Part shown: positions 1 to 10,146 of the stretch, one piece after another
Numbering within the stretch: position 1 is the stretch's first letter
Layout: each line of letters begins with the position of its first letter
The notes under the pieces: generated by a model
What the model saw: the letters and a program-made list of their open reading frames with translations, nothing else
What the model was told of the DNA's origin: nothing
Database searches by the model: none
DNA from: Globisporangium splendens
Taxonomy: Eukaryota > Oomycota > Peronosporomycetes > Pythiales > Pythiaceae
DNA: 64,000 nucleotides
Assembly: GCA_006386115.1 (NCBI GenBank)
Contig: VFIW01000113.1
Span: 62,001 to 126,000, forward strand
Reading direction: 5' to 3'
Position numbers and translations under genes: made by a program

Positions 1-50
1 ACGATTCCTGTCGCTTGCAGGTTTTTGAGTTTGTTGTTGTCCATCTTTAA

Positions 51-1145
51 ATGTTCTTGTGTGCACGGCTGACTTCGTGCTCTTTTGGTCCAGAGAACGG
101 TCTCGGCGCGCTCGAGTTTGAACAAGTGGCGCATGCGCTTTCCCAATCCTGCTGCCCAAATCTGCAAACGCTTGACCTCTCTCGTACGACCCAAGAGCAT
201 GTTGTCGTTGTTTTTACATTTTCCATATGGATCAAATAACCTGCTTTTGGATGTGGAAAATGCCCAGGTAACGCCTCAGGAGGCGAAGGCGTGGCCCGCT
301 TTTGCGCATTTTTGCGCTCGTCAGCAGCGCAAAGTCTTCATTGCCTCGACCTAAGTCATATGTCCAACTTTGCGATTGAATCACAGCCAAAGGTTAAAGT
401 GGCTAATGCACGTGTTTGGCAGATAATGGCATCCCGTGCCGCGGTCTCGTGCTCATCGCGGAAACATTAGCCGCCACTACCCAGTGCTCGCAGTTGCATC
501 AGTTGAATCTGTCGCGAAACCTCGAGCTTCGCAGCGTTGTCAAGTACCAGGAGGTATCTACGGCGAAACTTGGGTGCTGCTCTGCTGTGCTTCGTTCTTA
601 TCTTGTGTGAATGCCGTTTGCATAATTTGCACCTTTTGCATAGATTGCATCGTTTGCATCTCTTACCTCAACCCAAAGCTCTTTCGAAGCGGCGCGTGTC
701 CGTCGCTCGTGTCGTTGCAACTCGGGTGCGCGCAGACGTATGTCGAAGGCTGCGCATTTGTCAAAGACACGCTCGCGCGCATGAGCGTCGAAGAACTGGT
801 GCGTTGTCTATATAAGTTGAGCTGCTTTCTACAAGCATAGCCAATAAACAACATTGATGTTGTCATTTGTAGCGCCGATGCAAACAAGCACTGTTTGAAT
901 CCCGCCTCGCTGCGCTGCAGCTACGGAACGACGAGAAAGCGCACCGTGACGCGGCGCGCTGCAAGCGCCAGTGTCAGTTGCTGCGCGCGCAGCACGACCA
1001 CATGGAGAGTGAGGCCGACCGCGTGCTGCGGCGGCGCAAGTGCATCCGCAAGTCCACGCACCTGTGCATCCACCAGGAGATCCAGCAGCTCAAGCAGGCG
1101 CATCAGCACCGCACCATCTGCAAAGCACTGCAAGCCAACCAGTGA
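51..1145 (+). CDS. 3' part of a leucine-rich-repeat protein gene with C-terminal coiled coil (spliced)
   Basis: The gene is visible only after splicing. Proposed exons are about 51 (or 94)-183, 423-552, 690-798 and 873-1145, with GT-AG introns 184-422, 553-689 and 799-872 whose phases agree. Joining the first two exons creates the classical repeat LDLSHNGI, followed by a second repeat around QLHQLNLSRN and a third around CPSLVSLQLG. This spacing is typical of ribonuclease-inhibitor-like LRR proteins. The last exon encodes about 90 residues rich in Arg, Gln, His and Cys with heptad-like Leu/Ala spacing and ends at a TGA at 1143-1145; it is probably a coiled coil. The 5' end lies outside the window or upstream of an acceptor near 50-94, since a stop at 48 closes the frame. 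LRR domains usually bind proteins; no specific function can be assigned. The first exon start is the least certain point. Confidence 0.55.
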
Positions 1146-1225
1146 TCCTTGTTATTTTGCTTTGCTGTGTACCTCAGGGTCACTGTAAAAATGGAATCGT
1201 AACACACACATGAAGGAAATCTTCA

Positions 1226-2810
1226 TTACACGCTCTCTTCGTGGCGCTTGGTCGCGTTCTCGTACTCCTCCGGGTACATCTCTTTCCAGGCGCTGTGAAG
1301 CGATTCGTGAGCCTCCGTGTGGCTCAGCGCCAGCGAGTGCGGATCCTCGGCGAACAGGATGAACACCGTGGCCACAGCGCCGTCGATCACGCTCATGATC
1401 ACGTCCGCGACCGAGTACCCGATGAGAAAGCCGCTGATTCCCAGCGAGGTCTTCGGGTGTGACACGTTCACGGTCCACTGCGCGTCGCCGTACGCCACAA
1501 CAGCCCAGGCCGCCGCAGCGCCGAGGAAGCCCACAACGATCTTGCCGCAGAACAGCACGTTGACGATCAACGAGTCGTTCGCGATCGCCGTCCAGCCCTT
1601 GGATGCAAACAGTTGGCACACGCGCTTGCCCGAAGACACGAAGCTGTAGCCGTAGATCCCCACGTACGCGTACGCGAAGCGGTTGAAGTACTCGATCCAC
1701 GACTGGATGCACCCAACGAGACAGTTGATGCAGCCCACGAGGCACGCCGCCACCGAGTTGCCGCTGCGCGAGAGTGCATGCTGGATCGACGAAAGCACGA
1801 AGCGGATCGTCTGCACGATCGACACGATGAGCGACCCGAAGCAGATCGAGCCGAAGGACAGTGTCAGCGCACGCCCCAGCGCCCGCGCCGTCGTGAGCGG
1901 CACGCGGTCCTGCGCGGCGTGATGCCACCAGCTGGACACCGTACCGGCTGTGGCCACCATGACGATGTTGCGCAGCACGAACGTCGCCCAGAAGAAGATG
2001 AGCACCATGCCCGTGAGGATGCCGAACTTCTTACCGGCACCGTAGTCCTCACCCTGGCCCACGTACTCGCCGTGCGTGATCGCAGCGTACGTGGCGATGA
2101 TCCAGACGAGCGCCCAGGCGATCTGCAGCACCGTGAACGCCACGGCGATGAGCAGCGTCATCGGGTGGTTCAGCACGGCCTTGCACGCCACCTGGAGGTT
2201 CGCGGACGCGAACGCGATGCGCCGGCGGATGCAGCACACGTACAGCAGCACGAGCACGGCGAAGAGCGAACCCACAGCCGCAGGCCACCAGTACATGGAG
2301 TCGCCCTGTTGCTTGAGGAAGTTGGAGGAAGCCAGACCCGTGCCCACGGAGACCGTGCACACACCCACGACTGAGATCCTATTCCATATCCACACGACGT
2401 TAGACCAATATCATTGGCAGCAAATGGCGCCACCATTGAATAAGGACGCACCAGATGAGCATTTTGCCGCAGACGAGCATGAGAATCGTCCAGAGCATGG
2501 ACGCGAGCAGCGCGCCGCCGGCGATGCCCGCGCAGATCTTCAGTGCGTACTTGTACTTGGCGTGCTTCTCGCGCAGTAGCGTCTCGGCGTTCGTGACGCT
2601 CTCCTGACCGCTCGACGTCGACAGCACGTCGTCGCCGTACATGAGCGCGAGCGCGATCGTGAAGCCGAAGGCGATGAGGAAGAGCGCCGCGAAGAACACG
2701 TCGTGACACGAACTCTGCACCTGCGACTGCGGCGCGTGCACCACGGGCTTGGGCGTTGGTTCAGCATCGGCGGTCGCAGCCTTGAGCTCCGTCTGGTTCT
2801 CCTTCGCCAT
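1226..2810 (-). CDS. Choline-transporter-like (SLC44/CTL, PNS1-like) membrane protein, copy 1
   Basis: Two exons on the minus strand, 2810-2452 and 2378-1226, joined across a 73-nt GT-AG intron (2379-2451) containing a CTAAC branch-point-like motif. The spliced frame is 1512 nt (503 aa). Splicing rejoins KMLIW to SVVGVC exactly as in the intronless neighbour at 3329-4849. The protein has a short charged N-terminus, a first membrane segment near residues 30-55, a soluble loop, and then about nine hydrophobic segments. The family-like stretches GSICFGSLIVSI and SWWHHA, and the conserved tail around FAEDPHSL, fit the CTL/PNS1 (Pfam Choline_transpo) family of multi-pass membrane proteins implicated in choline or related solute transport. 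ATG at 2810 gives a reading parallel to the paralogue. Substrate is inferred only from family membership. Confidence 0.88.
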
Positions 2811-2925
2811 GGCGTCTGCTGCTGTGGTGTCTTGATGTGGAAATGAGCGGTTGATAAGGCTCAGGACCTTCTGTGGAAAAAATAAAAAACAGATCCTTGT
2901 GTGAACCCATGAGTTGGGTGGATCA

Positions 2926-2964
2926 AGCGGATCCGCTCCGCCAAGTGGATGTCAAGTGGGCGGA
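2926..2964. promoter_or_regulatory. Candidate shared cis motif upstream of CTL copy 1
   Basis: A 12-bp perfect palindrome AGCGGATCCGCT (2926-2937) is followed by TGTCAAGTGGGCGGA (2950-2964). The same ingredients, palindrome core plus TGTCAAAGTGGGCGGA read on the minus strand, occur at 5012-5033 upstream of the second transporter gene. The rest of 2811-3328 holds no credible gene. A regulatory role is inference from the sharing. Confidence 0.3.
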
Positions 2965-3328
2965 CGGAGCTTGAAGCATATAACATAGAGATGGATAGCG
3001 ATTGCAAACTGTAAGCTACGGACTGATGAATGTTGGAGGTTACAACAATTGGACAGTTTGGGAAGGTGCCCACGATTGGTGGTTAAATGCACAACACACC
3101 CACCAACAAGCAAGATGAGACCTGGAAGATACATTGGAATCAGGACAGTTCATGTTCGTTTTGCTTTCCCCAACACATAGGACAACACCTGCCAGCAAGA
3201 CATAAGAGCACTGTTCCAAGGTGCACTTGCTGGCAGCCATACCTCCTCACTCCCATAGCAGCGACGCCATCAAAACTCAGCGAAAAACTCTTTCTGCACC
3301 ACACAACGTCGCTCATTGAACAAAATGC

Positions 3329-4849
3329 TTAGACGGTGCCGTAGCCCTGGTCGCCGTGGTGGACGTGCTCGAACTCGTTCGGGTAGATCTCGCGCCACGT
3401 GGTGTGGAGGTGCTCGTGGGCCTCCGGGTGGCTGAACACCAGCGAGTGCGGGTCCTCGGCGAACAGGATAAACACCGTGGCCACCGCACCATCGATCACC
3501 GTCATGATGACGTTTGCGATCGAGTACCCGACGAGGAAACCGCTCAGCCCGAGCGCCACCTCCGGATTGCTCACGTTCACGGTCCATTGTGGGTTGCCGT
3601 ACGCGACCGCAGCCAAGCCGGCCGCGCCACCGAGGAAGCCAATCGCGATCTTGCCGAACAAGAGCACGTTCACGATCAGCGAGTCGTTCGTGATCGCCGT
3701 CCAGCCCTTGGACGCGAACAGGTCAAACACGCGCTTACCCGACGTCACGAAGCCGTAGCCGTAGATCCCCACATACGCGTACGCGAAGCGGTTAAAGTAC
3801 TCGACCCAGCGCTCGATGGCGCTGACACAGCCATCGATGCAGCCCACGAGGCACACCGCGATGGCGTTGCCTTGCTCCGCGAGCAACTTCTGCAGCGACG
3901 ACAGGAGAAAGTGGATCGTCTCGATGATCGACACCACGAGCGAGCCGAAGCAGATCGAACCAAAGGACAGCGTCAGCGCGCGGCACAAAGCCTTGGTGCT
4001 CGTCAGCGGCACGCGGTTGCGCGTCGCGTGGTGCCACCAGCTCGACACGGTGCCCGCCGTCGCGACCGTGACGATGTTGCGCAGCACAAAGTTGACCCAG
4101 AAAAAGACGAGGAGCATGCCAACGAGGATCCAGAACTTCTTGCCCGCGCCGTACTCTTCGCCCTCGCCGATGTATTCACCGTGGTTCACCGCCGCGTATG
4201 TCGCGAGGATCCAGACCAAGCCCCAGACGACCTGGAGCACCGTGAACACCAGCGCCGTGATCAGGATCACCGGGTAGCTCAGCACGGCTTGACACGCGAT
4301 CTGCAAGTTGGCCGACGCGAACGCGATGCGAGAGCGGATGCAGCACACGTACGCCAGCACAAGCAACGCAAACAGCGTCGCGACCGCCGCTGGCCACCAG
4401 TAGAACGAGTCACCGCTCTGGTACAATGCGTTGGAGCTCAAGAAGCCCGTGGCCACCGAGATCACGCACACGGCGATGACCGAGAACCAGATGAGCATCT
4501 TGCCCACGAAGAGCATCGCGAGCGTCCAGATGAGCGACGCGAGCAGCGCACCGCCAGCGATCGCGCCACAGATGCGCATCGCGTAGTGGTACTTGGCATG
4601 CTTTTGGCGGATGAGGTCGCCAATGTCGGCGAGGTCGTCTTGGCTGCCGTCCTGGCTGTCCACCGAGTACGTGAGCACGTCCTGGCCGTAGCTCACGGCG
4701 ATGGCGACAGTAAAGCCGAACGCAATCAAAAATGCGACCGCGAAGAGCACGTCGTGGCACGACTTCTGCACCTGCGACTGCGGAGGGTGCACCACGCGCT
4801 TGTCCTGCACGCCGCGGATGAGCTCCTGCTCGTCGTCGAACTTGGTCAT
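3329..4849 (-). CDS. Choline-transporter-like (SLC44/CTL, PNS1-like) membrane protein, copy 2
   Basis: A single uninterrupted 506-aa frame. The start is placed at the ATG at 4849 (MTKFDDEQEL) because this aligns with the start of copy 1; the frame is open further upstream to about 5026 but that stretch has no counterpart. About ten hydrophobic segments follow a cytosolic-looking N-terminus, the first near residues 33-53 and the next from about residue 90. Shared landmarks with copy 1 include HAKYHYAMRICG, YVCCIRSRIAFASANLQ, GSICFGSLVVSI, NRFAYAYVGIYGYGFV and FAEDPHSLVFSH. The family transports choline or related solutes across membranes. The gene lies about 0.5 kb upstream of copy 1 in the same orientation, a tandem duplication. 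It lacks the intron of copy 1 although the flanking codons match. Confidence 0.9.
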   Translation of the reverse strand: MTKFDDEQELIRGVQDKRVVHPPQSQVQKSCHDVLFAVAFLIAFGFTVAIAVSYGQDVLTYSVDSQDGSQDDLADIGDLIRQKHAKYHYAMRICGAIAGGALLASLIWTLAMLFVGKMLIWFSVIAVCVISVATGFLSSNALYQSGDSFYWWPAAVATLFALLVLAYVCCIRSRIAFASANLQIACQAVLSYPVILITALVFTVLQVVWGLVWILATYAAVNHGEYIGEGEEYGAGKKFWILVGMLLVFFWVNFVLRNIVTVATAGTVSSWWHHATRNRVPLTSTKALCRALTLSFGSICFGSLVVSIIETIHFLLSSLQKLLAEQGNAIAVCLVGCIDGCVSAIERWVEYFNRFAYAYVGIYGYGFVTSGKRVFDLFASKGWTAITNDSLIVNVLLFGKIAIGFLGGAAGLAAVAYGNPQWTVNVSNPEVALGLSGFLVGYSIANVIMTVIDGAVATVFILFAEDPHSLVFSHPEAHEHLHTTWREIYPNEFEHVHHGDQGYGTV

Positions 4850-5011
4850 TGGATAGGGCTCTGCGTTCTGCACTCGATCCAGCGATTTCGAGAATGACAA
4901 GATACGCACACGTAGTGGAAGCCAACTGAAGCGGAAGTGCGTGCGTGGGCTGGAAGGCAAGCGAGCGAACCCAAGAAATAAATCAGTGGTGGGTTGATGA
5001 TGCTGCCCACG

Positions 5012-5033
5012 AGCGGATCCGCCCACTTTGACA
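5012..5033. promoter_or_regulatory. Candidate shared cis motif upstream of CTL copy 2
   Basis: AGCGGATCCGC directly followed by CCACTTTGACA, the reverse-complement counterpart of the motif found upstream of CTL copy 1 at 2926-2964. It lies about 165-185 nt upstream of the start codon of copy 2. The function is inferred only from conservation between the two paralogous upstream regions. Confidence 0.3.
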
Positions 5034-5178
5034 CATCTGTCCGCCCAACGGCTGGAGAGTACCCCTACCCCTGAAACAGGTGCTGTCTCAGCTCTCAGGT
5101 GAGCGGACGGGATCAGGTTCGGAGCGGACGCTTTGCCCGTCCATTGATTGACGCTTTGCGAAAACGGACATTGTCCTG

Positions 5179-6891
5179 ATGGCGGCGCTGCGGGAGCTCG
5201 TGGAAAAGCGCAACGTCCGCTCGATCCTCTTCCAGTTCTCGCGCGCTACGGCGGCCAACGTGTTCTGGAGCAGCGAGGCGCCGCAGGTTCGCAACGCGCA
5301 TGCTTGCATGGGTGTACGTGTCGTTGCGTACAGAGTGCTCATTGTGTTCTCGCTCTTTCTCCTTCTTGCAATGCTGCCTGTTGTGTAGATCCTTCGAGCT
5401 TTGAAAATGTATGTGCTGGTGCACGGAGTACGCTGAGCTTGTGGTATTTCCTTCTGGTGGTCTGACAATGAATGCTGTTGTGAACTTGCCATCAATGCGC
5501 TGCGCACAGCCACGGCTTTCGCTTGGGGTACATTGGCGAGCAATGGACAGACGAGGTACGAGTGAGTGAGTGCGGCAATGAATCAACGCATGCATTTCGT
5601 GGATTGAATCCACTACGTTGTCTTTCGATGCAGTTAAGGAAGCATGACAGTGAGATTGGGTCGGCTTTTGACTTTGTCCAGTACGGCAAAGAGGTACGAA
5701 ACGATGCATCTTGCGCTTCGCTGGTGATGTTCATCATGAGAATGAGTTGTAACTGATATTTACGCATTGTGCTCCTGTAAGATCGGTGCATCGGCACTGT
5801 ACTCTCGCGCTGCTGAGAGCCTGAACGTACCGCTCCAGCGAACTATACTTGTGACGGAGCAAGGCATTGCAGACAACGATGCATTCGAATTCCGCAAAAT
5901 GGCGACTGCCGTCATAGATATCAGTGCCAATGCCCCTGACCAGCCAGCTCAACAGCTAACAAAGTTCACGAAAGGTATGACGTCTTCTCTTAGTGACAAG
6001 GAAGCAATACCTATGGCAGATCAGTTGATTTTTGTGATGCATGCATAAAACCATGTGCTGCCTTGTAGATTTGCTGAGCATCGACAACTGCCTGGACACG
6101 TCAGAGCGCTGCTTCGGTCCCTTCCGCGTGCGGTCTTCCCAGATCTTCTACGAGAGCCCGCTGTCGTTCGCGCTCGTCAATCTCAAGCCGATCGTTCCAG
6201 GTAGTCTTTCTCAAAAGCACAGTGATATTTTATGCTTTCGAATTAGACTCATCAACTTGCATTGGTTTGTGTTTGCGAGTAGGCCATGTCCTGGTAATCC
6301 CCAAGCGGTGCGTGGATCGCTTTCAACAGCTCGATGTCGATGAAGTGGCGGACATTTGGCACACTGCTCAGGTGCGTGATGCCTCGGCTTTCGCGCCGAC
6401 ATTTCCATGCAATAACGAATAGCTGGCTGATACACTGTTGCTGTGCTTTGTAGCTCGTTGGCAAAACGATCGAAAAGCATTTTGGTGCCAGCTCTCTCAC
6501 ATTCGCGATTCAGGTAGACACGAAGCAACTTTGATGATGTGTTCTCGGATGAAACTTTTCCAACAAATTGGCTGCTCTGTAGGACGGTGAAGCTGCTGGC
6601 CAGACAGTGAGGCATGTGCACATCCACATTTTACCGCGTGCACCAGCAGATTTTGTGAACAACGACGACATTTACACCGAGGTATGCGCGAAAAGCTCAG
6701 ACTGTGGTCATCTTATAGGGCTATGCTGATTTACACATGTTGACTTCCTGTATACTACCTACTCGGAACAGATCGAGAAACATGAGCGGAGCCTCAAAGT
6801 GGACAATGAGACGCGAACTCCCCATAGCGAAGACGAAATGGCCCTCGAAGCCTCCACGCTTCGTCAACTTTTCCCAAGTCACTTGAACTGA
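5179..6891 (+). CDS. HIT-family (FHIT-like) nucleotide hydrolase with an unrecognised N-terminal extension, ten exons
   Basis: Proposed exons: 5179-5313 (donor could instead be 5287), 5389-5408, 5510-5555, 5634-5693, 5782-5974, 6069-6200, 6283-6371, 6454-6513, 6583-6681 and 6772-6891. All introns are GT-AG and phases agree; total 954 nt, 317 aa. The C-terminal half reads as an FHIT-like HIT domain: [37 protein letters not shown], then the catalytic histidine triad HVHIHI in [13 protein letters not shown], followed by the Asp/Asn-rich segment and an acidic tail. FHIT-type enzymes cleave diadenosine polyphosphates such as Ap3A using the middle His as nucleophile. The first ~170 residues (for example [13 protein letters not shown] and [15 protein letters not shown]) are not a part of FHIT that I recognise and may be a fused domain. 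Exon 2 is a 20-nt microexon, so the N-terminal model is less certain than the HIT part. Confidence 0.8.
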
Positions 6892-7256
6892 GAGAGCAAT
6901 CAGGGGTAGCTGCTTCATAATGAAATGTGTTCATCGTCATGGATCGCATACTATCGGCGCACCAGTGCTGAAACTACATTTAGATGCATTTTCATTTTTA
7001 ACTCGTGGACACTGACCATGGGGCAGTGTCCAACGCGTAAGAGCAGTAGCAAGAACGTGAGTCTTGGTAGTTCTTGCTATTCTGCAATTTCCCAAGTCAC
7101 CCGCATCCGCTATTACAATTGGTAGCACTTGCTTGGACGTCAGTGTCAATACTGCCGGGCAACCAGACGCACAATATTTGTGCCCATTCAAGTTCCCAGG
7201 AAGTCAAGTCAATTTTTCGAATTACTTCAATGAATGGATGTGATGAAAGGTCGGAC
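6892..7256. other. Intergenic stretch, nothing recognised
   Basis: This is the spacer between the HIT gene stop and the first transposon-derived sequence. I see no convincing coding frame, repeat or RNA gene. It probably contains the 3' untranslated region of the HIT gene. Confidence 0.4.
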
Positions 7257-7584
7257 CTTCACTTGCACAGTCCCACATCACATGGGTTCTCGGGTCAGGA
7301 GATCACCCACATGGGTTTTACCACCTCTTCTGAACCCACCCACTACATACAGTTCGGGACACATTAATATGTGTCATTCAGGAACACTGTACGTAGCCAC
7401 TTGCATATTAGCCAATAGGACTGAGCCGTTAAGATTTAATCCCATTGGATGATAGTCGGAATGGATACCCGACTATCTACCAATGAGAGACACCGCAGGT
7501 TTCAGTCTGAACGATTGCACGTCACCACTTCAAATTCTAATTCACTTCTCAATTTGCACGTTAACGCGTAAAGCTCCCTCTCTT
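7257..7584 (+). repeat. Truncated LTR of the F' gypsy subfamily
   Basis: This matches, in plus orientation, the reverse complement of the complete solo LTR at 28122-28544, including CATGGGTTCTCGGGTCAGGAG, the motif ATTGGATGATAGTCGGA and TTCACTTCTCAATTTGCACG. The first bases are degenerate and the copy stops abruptly at 7584, about 90 bp before the expected LTR end, where an unrelated LTR scrap begins. Confidence 0.65.
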
Positions 7585-7660
7585 TGCAATGGGCTAAAAC
7601 CAGCCATCACATGAAGGTGGATCTGTCCCCATGTAACGGGACTCGTTACACGGCGTACAC
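7585..7660. repeat. Two short LTR-terminus scraps joined head to tail
   Basis: 7585-7630 equals the first ~46 bp of the A/B/C-type gypsy LTR (TGCAATGGGCTAAAACCAGCC, through GGATCTGTCCCC). 7632-7660 equals the first ~29 bp of the F' LTR read in its opposite orientation (TGTAACGGGACTCGTTACAC). Both begin exactly at an LTR terminus and break off after a few dozen bases, directly before copia sequence at 7661. Confidence 0.6.
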
Positions 7661-8078
7661 AGTCTTGCATTCCGAACATACTCAGGATCGACTGTGCGAA
7701 CTTGGTCTGCCGTATCGACACATCGCCCGACTTGTCATCACGCTCGACTTCCATGCCGAGGCAGTACTTGAGTTCGCCGAGATCGGACATCTCGAAGCGC
7801 TCACTCAACGCACGCTTGGTCTCCGCGAGCAGATCCATGTCGTTGCACACGAGGATCAAGTCGTCGACGTAGAGCACCACGAACATCATGGCCGAGCCAT
7901 CACGCTTGACGTAGATGCAGTGGTCCATCTCGCACTTGGTGAAACCGATCTTGGGCATGAATTCGTCGATGGTCTGGTTCCACATGCGAGGCGACTGCTT
8001 GAGACCGTACAACGCACGCTTGAGCTTGCACACATGGTCGGGATACTTGGGGTCGACGAATCCCACGGGCTGCTTCAT
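7661..8078 (-). pseudogene. Ty1/copia reverse transcriptase fragment (element J)
   Basis: The minus-strand translation begins [16 protein letters not shown] at 8078 and runs through [19 protein letters not shown], the catalytic [11 protein letters not shown] (YVDD box) and [16 protein letters not shown] to about DCVR near 7661. It is the same copia family as element H at 60224-62344, in which these residues lie mid-RT. Only ~140 residues of the RT core remain, with no gag, protease, integrase or RNase H. At the high-coordinate end it joins plus-strand gypsy RNase H sequence with no spacer. Below 7661 the open frame continues only into LTR scraps. It is a dead fragment. Confidence 0.85.
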
Positions 8079-10146
8079 GCAGCGCGACGATGCAGATCGA
8101 GAACGCGTGATCTGCTATCAGTCGCGTCAGCTGAAGCCAGCTGAGCGCAATTACCCGGTTCATGACAAGGAGTTGCTTGCCATGAAGTACGCTCTTACGA
8201 AGTTCAGAGTGTATTTGCTCGGAAGTAAACGGTTCACCGTTTACACTGACCACGCTTCGCTGCTCACTGCAGTGAAGTCGCCACATCTGTCGCAAAGAAT
8301 GGCCCGATGGCTTTCTTTCTTTGCGGAGTACGAGTTTGACGTCGAGTACAAAACCGGACGGTTCAACGTGATCGCGGATGCATTATCACGTCGCCCAGAC
8401 TTTGAGTCGAAAGCAAACGACTCAAAGGAAGACCGTGTGATGGCAATCACACGAGAAAGCGCACCGATATCGTCGCTCCTTGACGATATCAAAAGAGCGT
8501 ATGCGACAGACAGTGACACCTGTCGAGCTGTTGCCCACTTGTCAGACCCGTCTGATAAGTCGCTCAAGGCGTTGGATCCGGCTCAACGCGCTCGTCTACA
8601 TCGTTACGAGATGCACAACGATGTTCTCTACTACCGTATAGATGACAGCGACGAGCCACGCGCTGTCGTTCCAAACGATAGTGACCTTCGTAATCGTGTG
8701 CTCTTTGAGTACCACGATGCGCCTTTCCGCGGTCATCCAGGACGCGAGAAAACGTATCTCGCGCTTTCCCGCGACTTCTATTGGTCACACCAATACAAGT
8801 GGGTCCGCAAATACGTACGCGCATGCGAGGTTTGCCAGCGCGTCAAGCCAGCACTGGTGACCAACGCACCGCTGCGATCTCTGCCAGTCCCGGCGGACTG
8901 TTGGAAGTCAGTCTCGATGGACTTCATCTTCGGTCTTCCTGCTGACTCCAGCAAGAAGACTGGGATCCTCGTCATCGTGGATCGCTTCAGTAAGATGGTC
9001 CATCTCAGTGCTGTCCCTGCTAGCGTCACCGCAAAGCAGACGGCGCAGATATTCCTGGATTCTGTGTTTAGGTTACACGGAATGCCCACTGAAATCGTGT
9101 CGGACCGAGATCCACGATTCACAGCTGCCTTTTGGTAAGAACTCTTCCGACTCTTGGGCACTCAGCTCAAGATGTCGACAGCTGATCATCCGCAGACAGA
9201 TGGTCAGACAGAGCGTGTAAATCGCACGCTCGAGGATATTCTGCGCAGCTATGAGCATTCATTCACTCACTGGAGTGAATGTCTCCCTCTCGCAGAGTTT
9301 GCAATCAACAACTCTGTGCATGTCTCAACCGGGCACACGCCATTCTACGTGAACGCCTCCAGGCACCCACGTGTTTCGTCCATCCTCGGTGGGATGTCCC
9401 CTCCGTCGGTGACATCTCCCTTGAGTGGGGGAGGAGTCCGCGAAGCAGCTGCTTCGGAACAAGCGAAGAGCGCGGAGATCTCGCACCATCATGGGCAGGC
9501 AGCTGCTCATGCGGCGATCGTCGACAAAGACATCGCTACAACAGTGCTGCAGCGGCAAACTGTCATCCGCTTTGTCCGCGATTCAATCGCCGACGCAGTG
9601 GATGGTCAGAAAGAACAAGCGGACAAGAGTGGCCGCAAAAACACAAATGAGTTTCAACGAAATTCGTTTGTTTTATTATCGACTGCTAACCTACCTAACA
9701 GAGTGGTGAGCAGTGACAGCAACAAGTTGCTGCCAAGATACATTGGCCCTTTCAAGGTCCTTGAAAGGATTGGGGACGCATACACGTTGGAGCTTCCTCC
9801 GACCATGCGTCTACACCCGACGTTCTACGTTGGGCGTCTCAAAGCGTATCATCGCCACGATGACTCGTTGGTCTCTTCCTCTTCAGGAGACCGTGGTCGC
9901 GAAGGATCCCAAGCACAAGCTTGTGATCAGCCTCGAGCCTCGAAAGTCGTCCCTCGAGCCGCTCGTGCTTCGCGATCATCTCGCTTAGCTCGGCCCGAAG
10001 TCGGAGAACCTCGTTCTCTTGCTCGGCGTGCTCCAGTCGCTCGAGAAGATTGCTCTGAGGATGAATCTCAGAGCCACGAGCAGATCTTCCCTCCTCCAGC
10101 TCCTCCGTTGCGTGACTCCAAGGGAACCAACTCTGGATCGTGGAGA
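8079..10146 (+). pseudogene. Ty3/gypsy pol fragment (element 0): RNase H and integrase
   Basis: Translation starts mid-domain at [24 protein letters not shown] sequence (RT RNase H, with YTDHASLLTAV), then the integrase zinc region (CEVCQRVKP) and the DDE core: MDFIFGLP, SDRDPRFTAAFW, and DGQTERVNR with the catalytic Glu. It continues to the GPFKVLERIGDAYTL and MRLHPTFYVGRLK module and a low-complexity tail. An in-frame TAA at 9136-9138 splits the integrase; the frame is the same on both sides, so this is a nonsense mutation. The 5' half (gag, protease, most RT) is missing at the junction with copia at 8078. The tail is cut at 10146 by the LTR of gypsy A, so the chromodomain is absent. An antisense coiled-coil frame overlaps its tail. 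Confidence 0.88.
9839..10146 (-). pseudogene. Antisense coiled-coil ORF of element 0 (truncated)
   Basis: Opposite to pol of element 0, an open frame enters from the LTR boundary at 10146 and ends at a stop at 9839 (about 100 residues from the element). It contains a regular Leu/Arg/Glu heptad stretch (NLLERLEHAEQENEVLRLRA, then LEGRLSRLEADHKLVLGIL) predicted to be a coiled coil, and a basic end KRKRP. Its N-terminal part was removed by the junction at 10147. Position and character match the antisense ORFs of gypsy A-D and E, though the sequence itself is different. No function is known. Confidence 0.55.

Noticed and set aside
3356..4897. A 513-codon plus-strand frame opposite CTL copy 2, rich in Arg, His and Asp
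   Set aside because: It mirrors the codon bias of the GC-rich transporter gene; the composition is unlike a real protein and no domain is seen. The matching frame opposite copy 1 (1613-2374) has the same shadow character.
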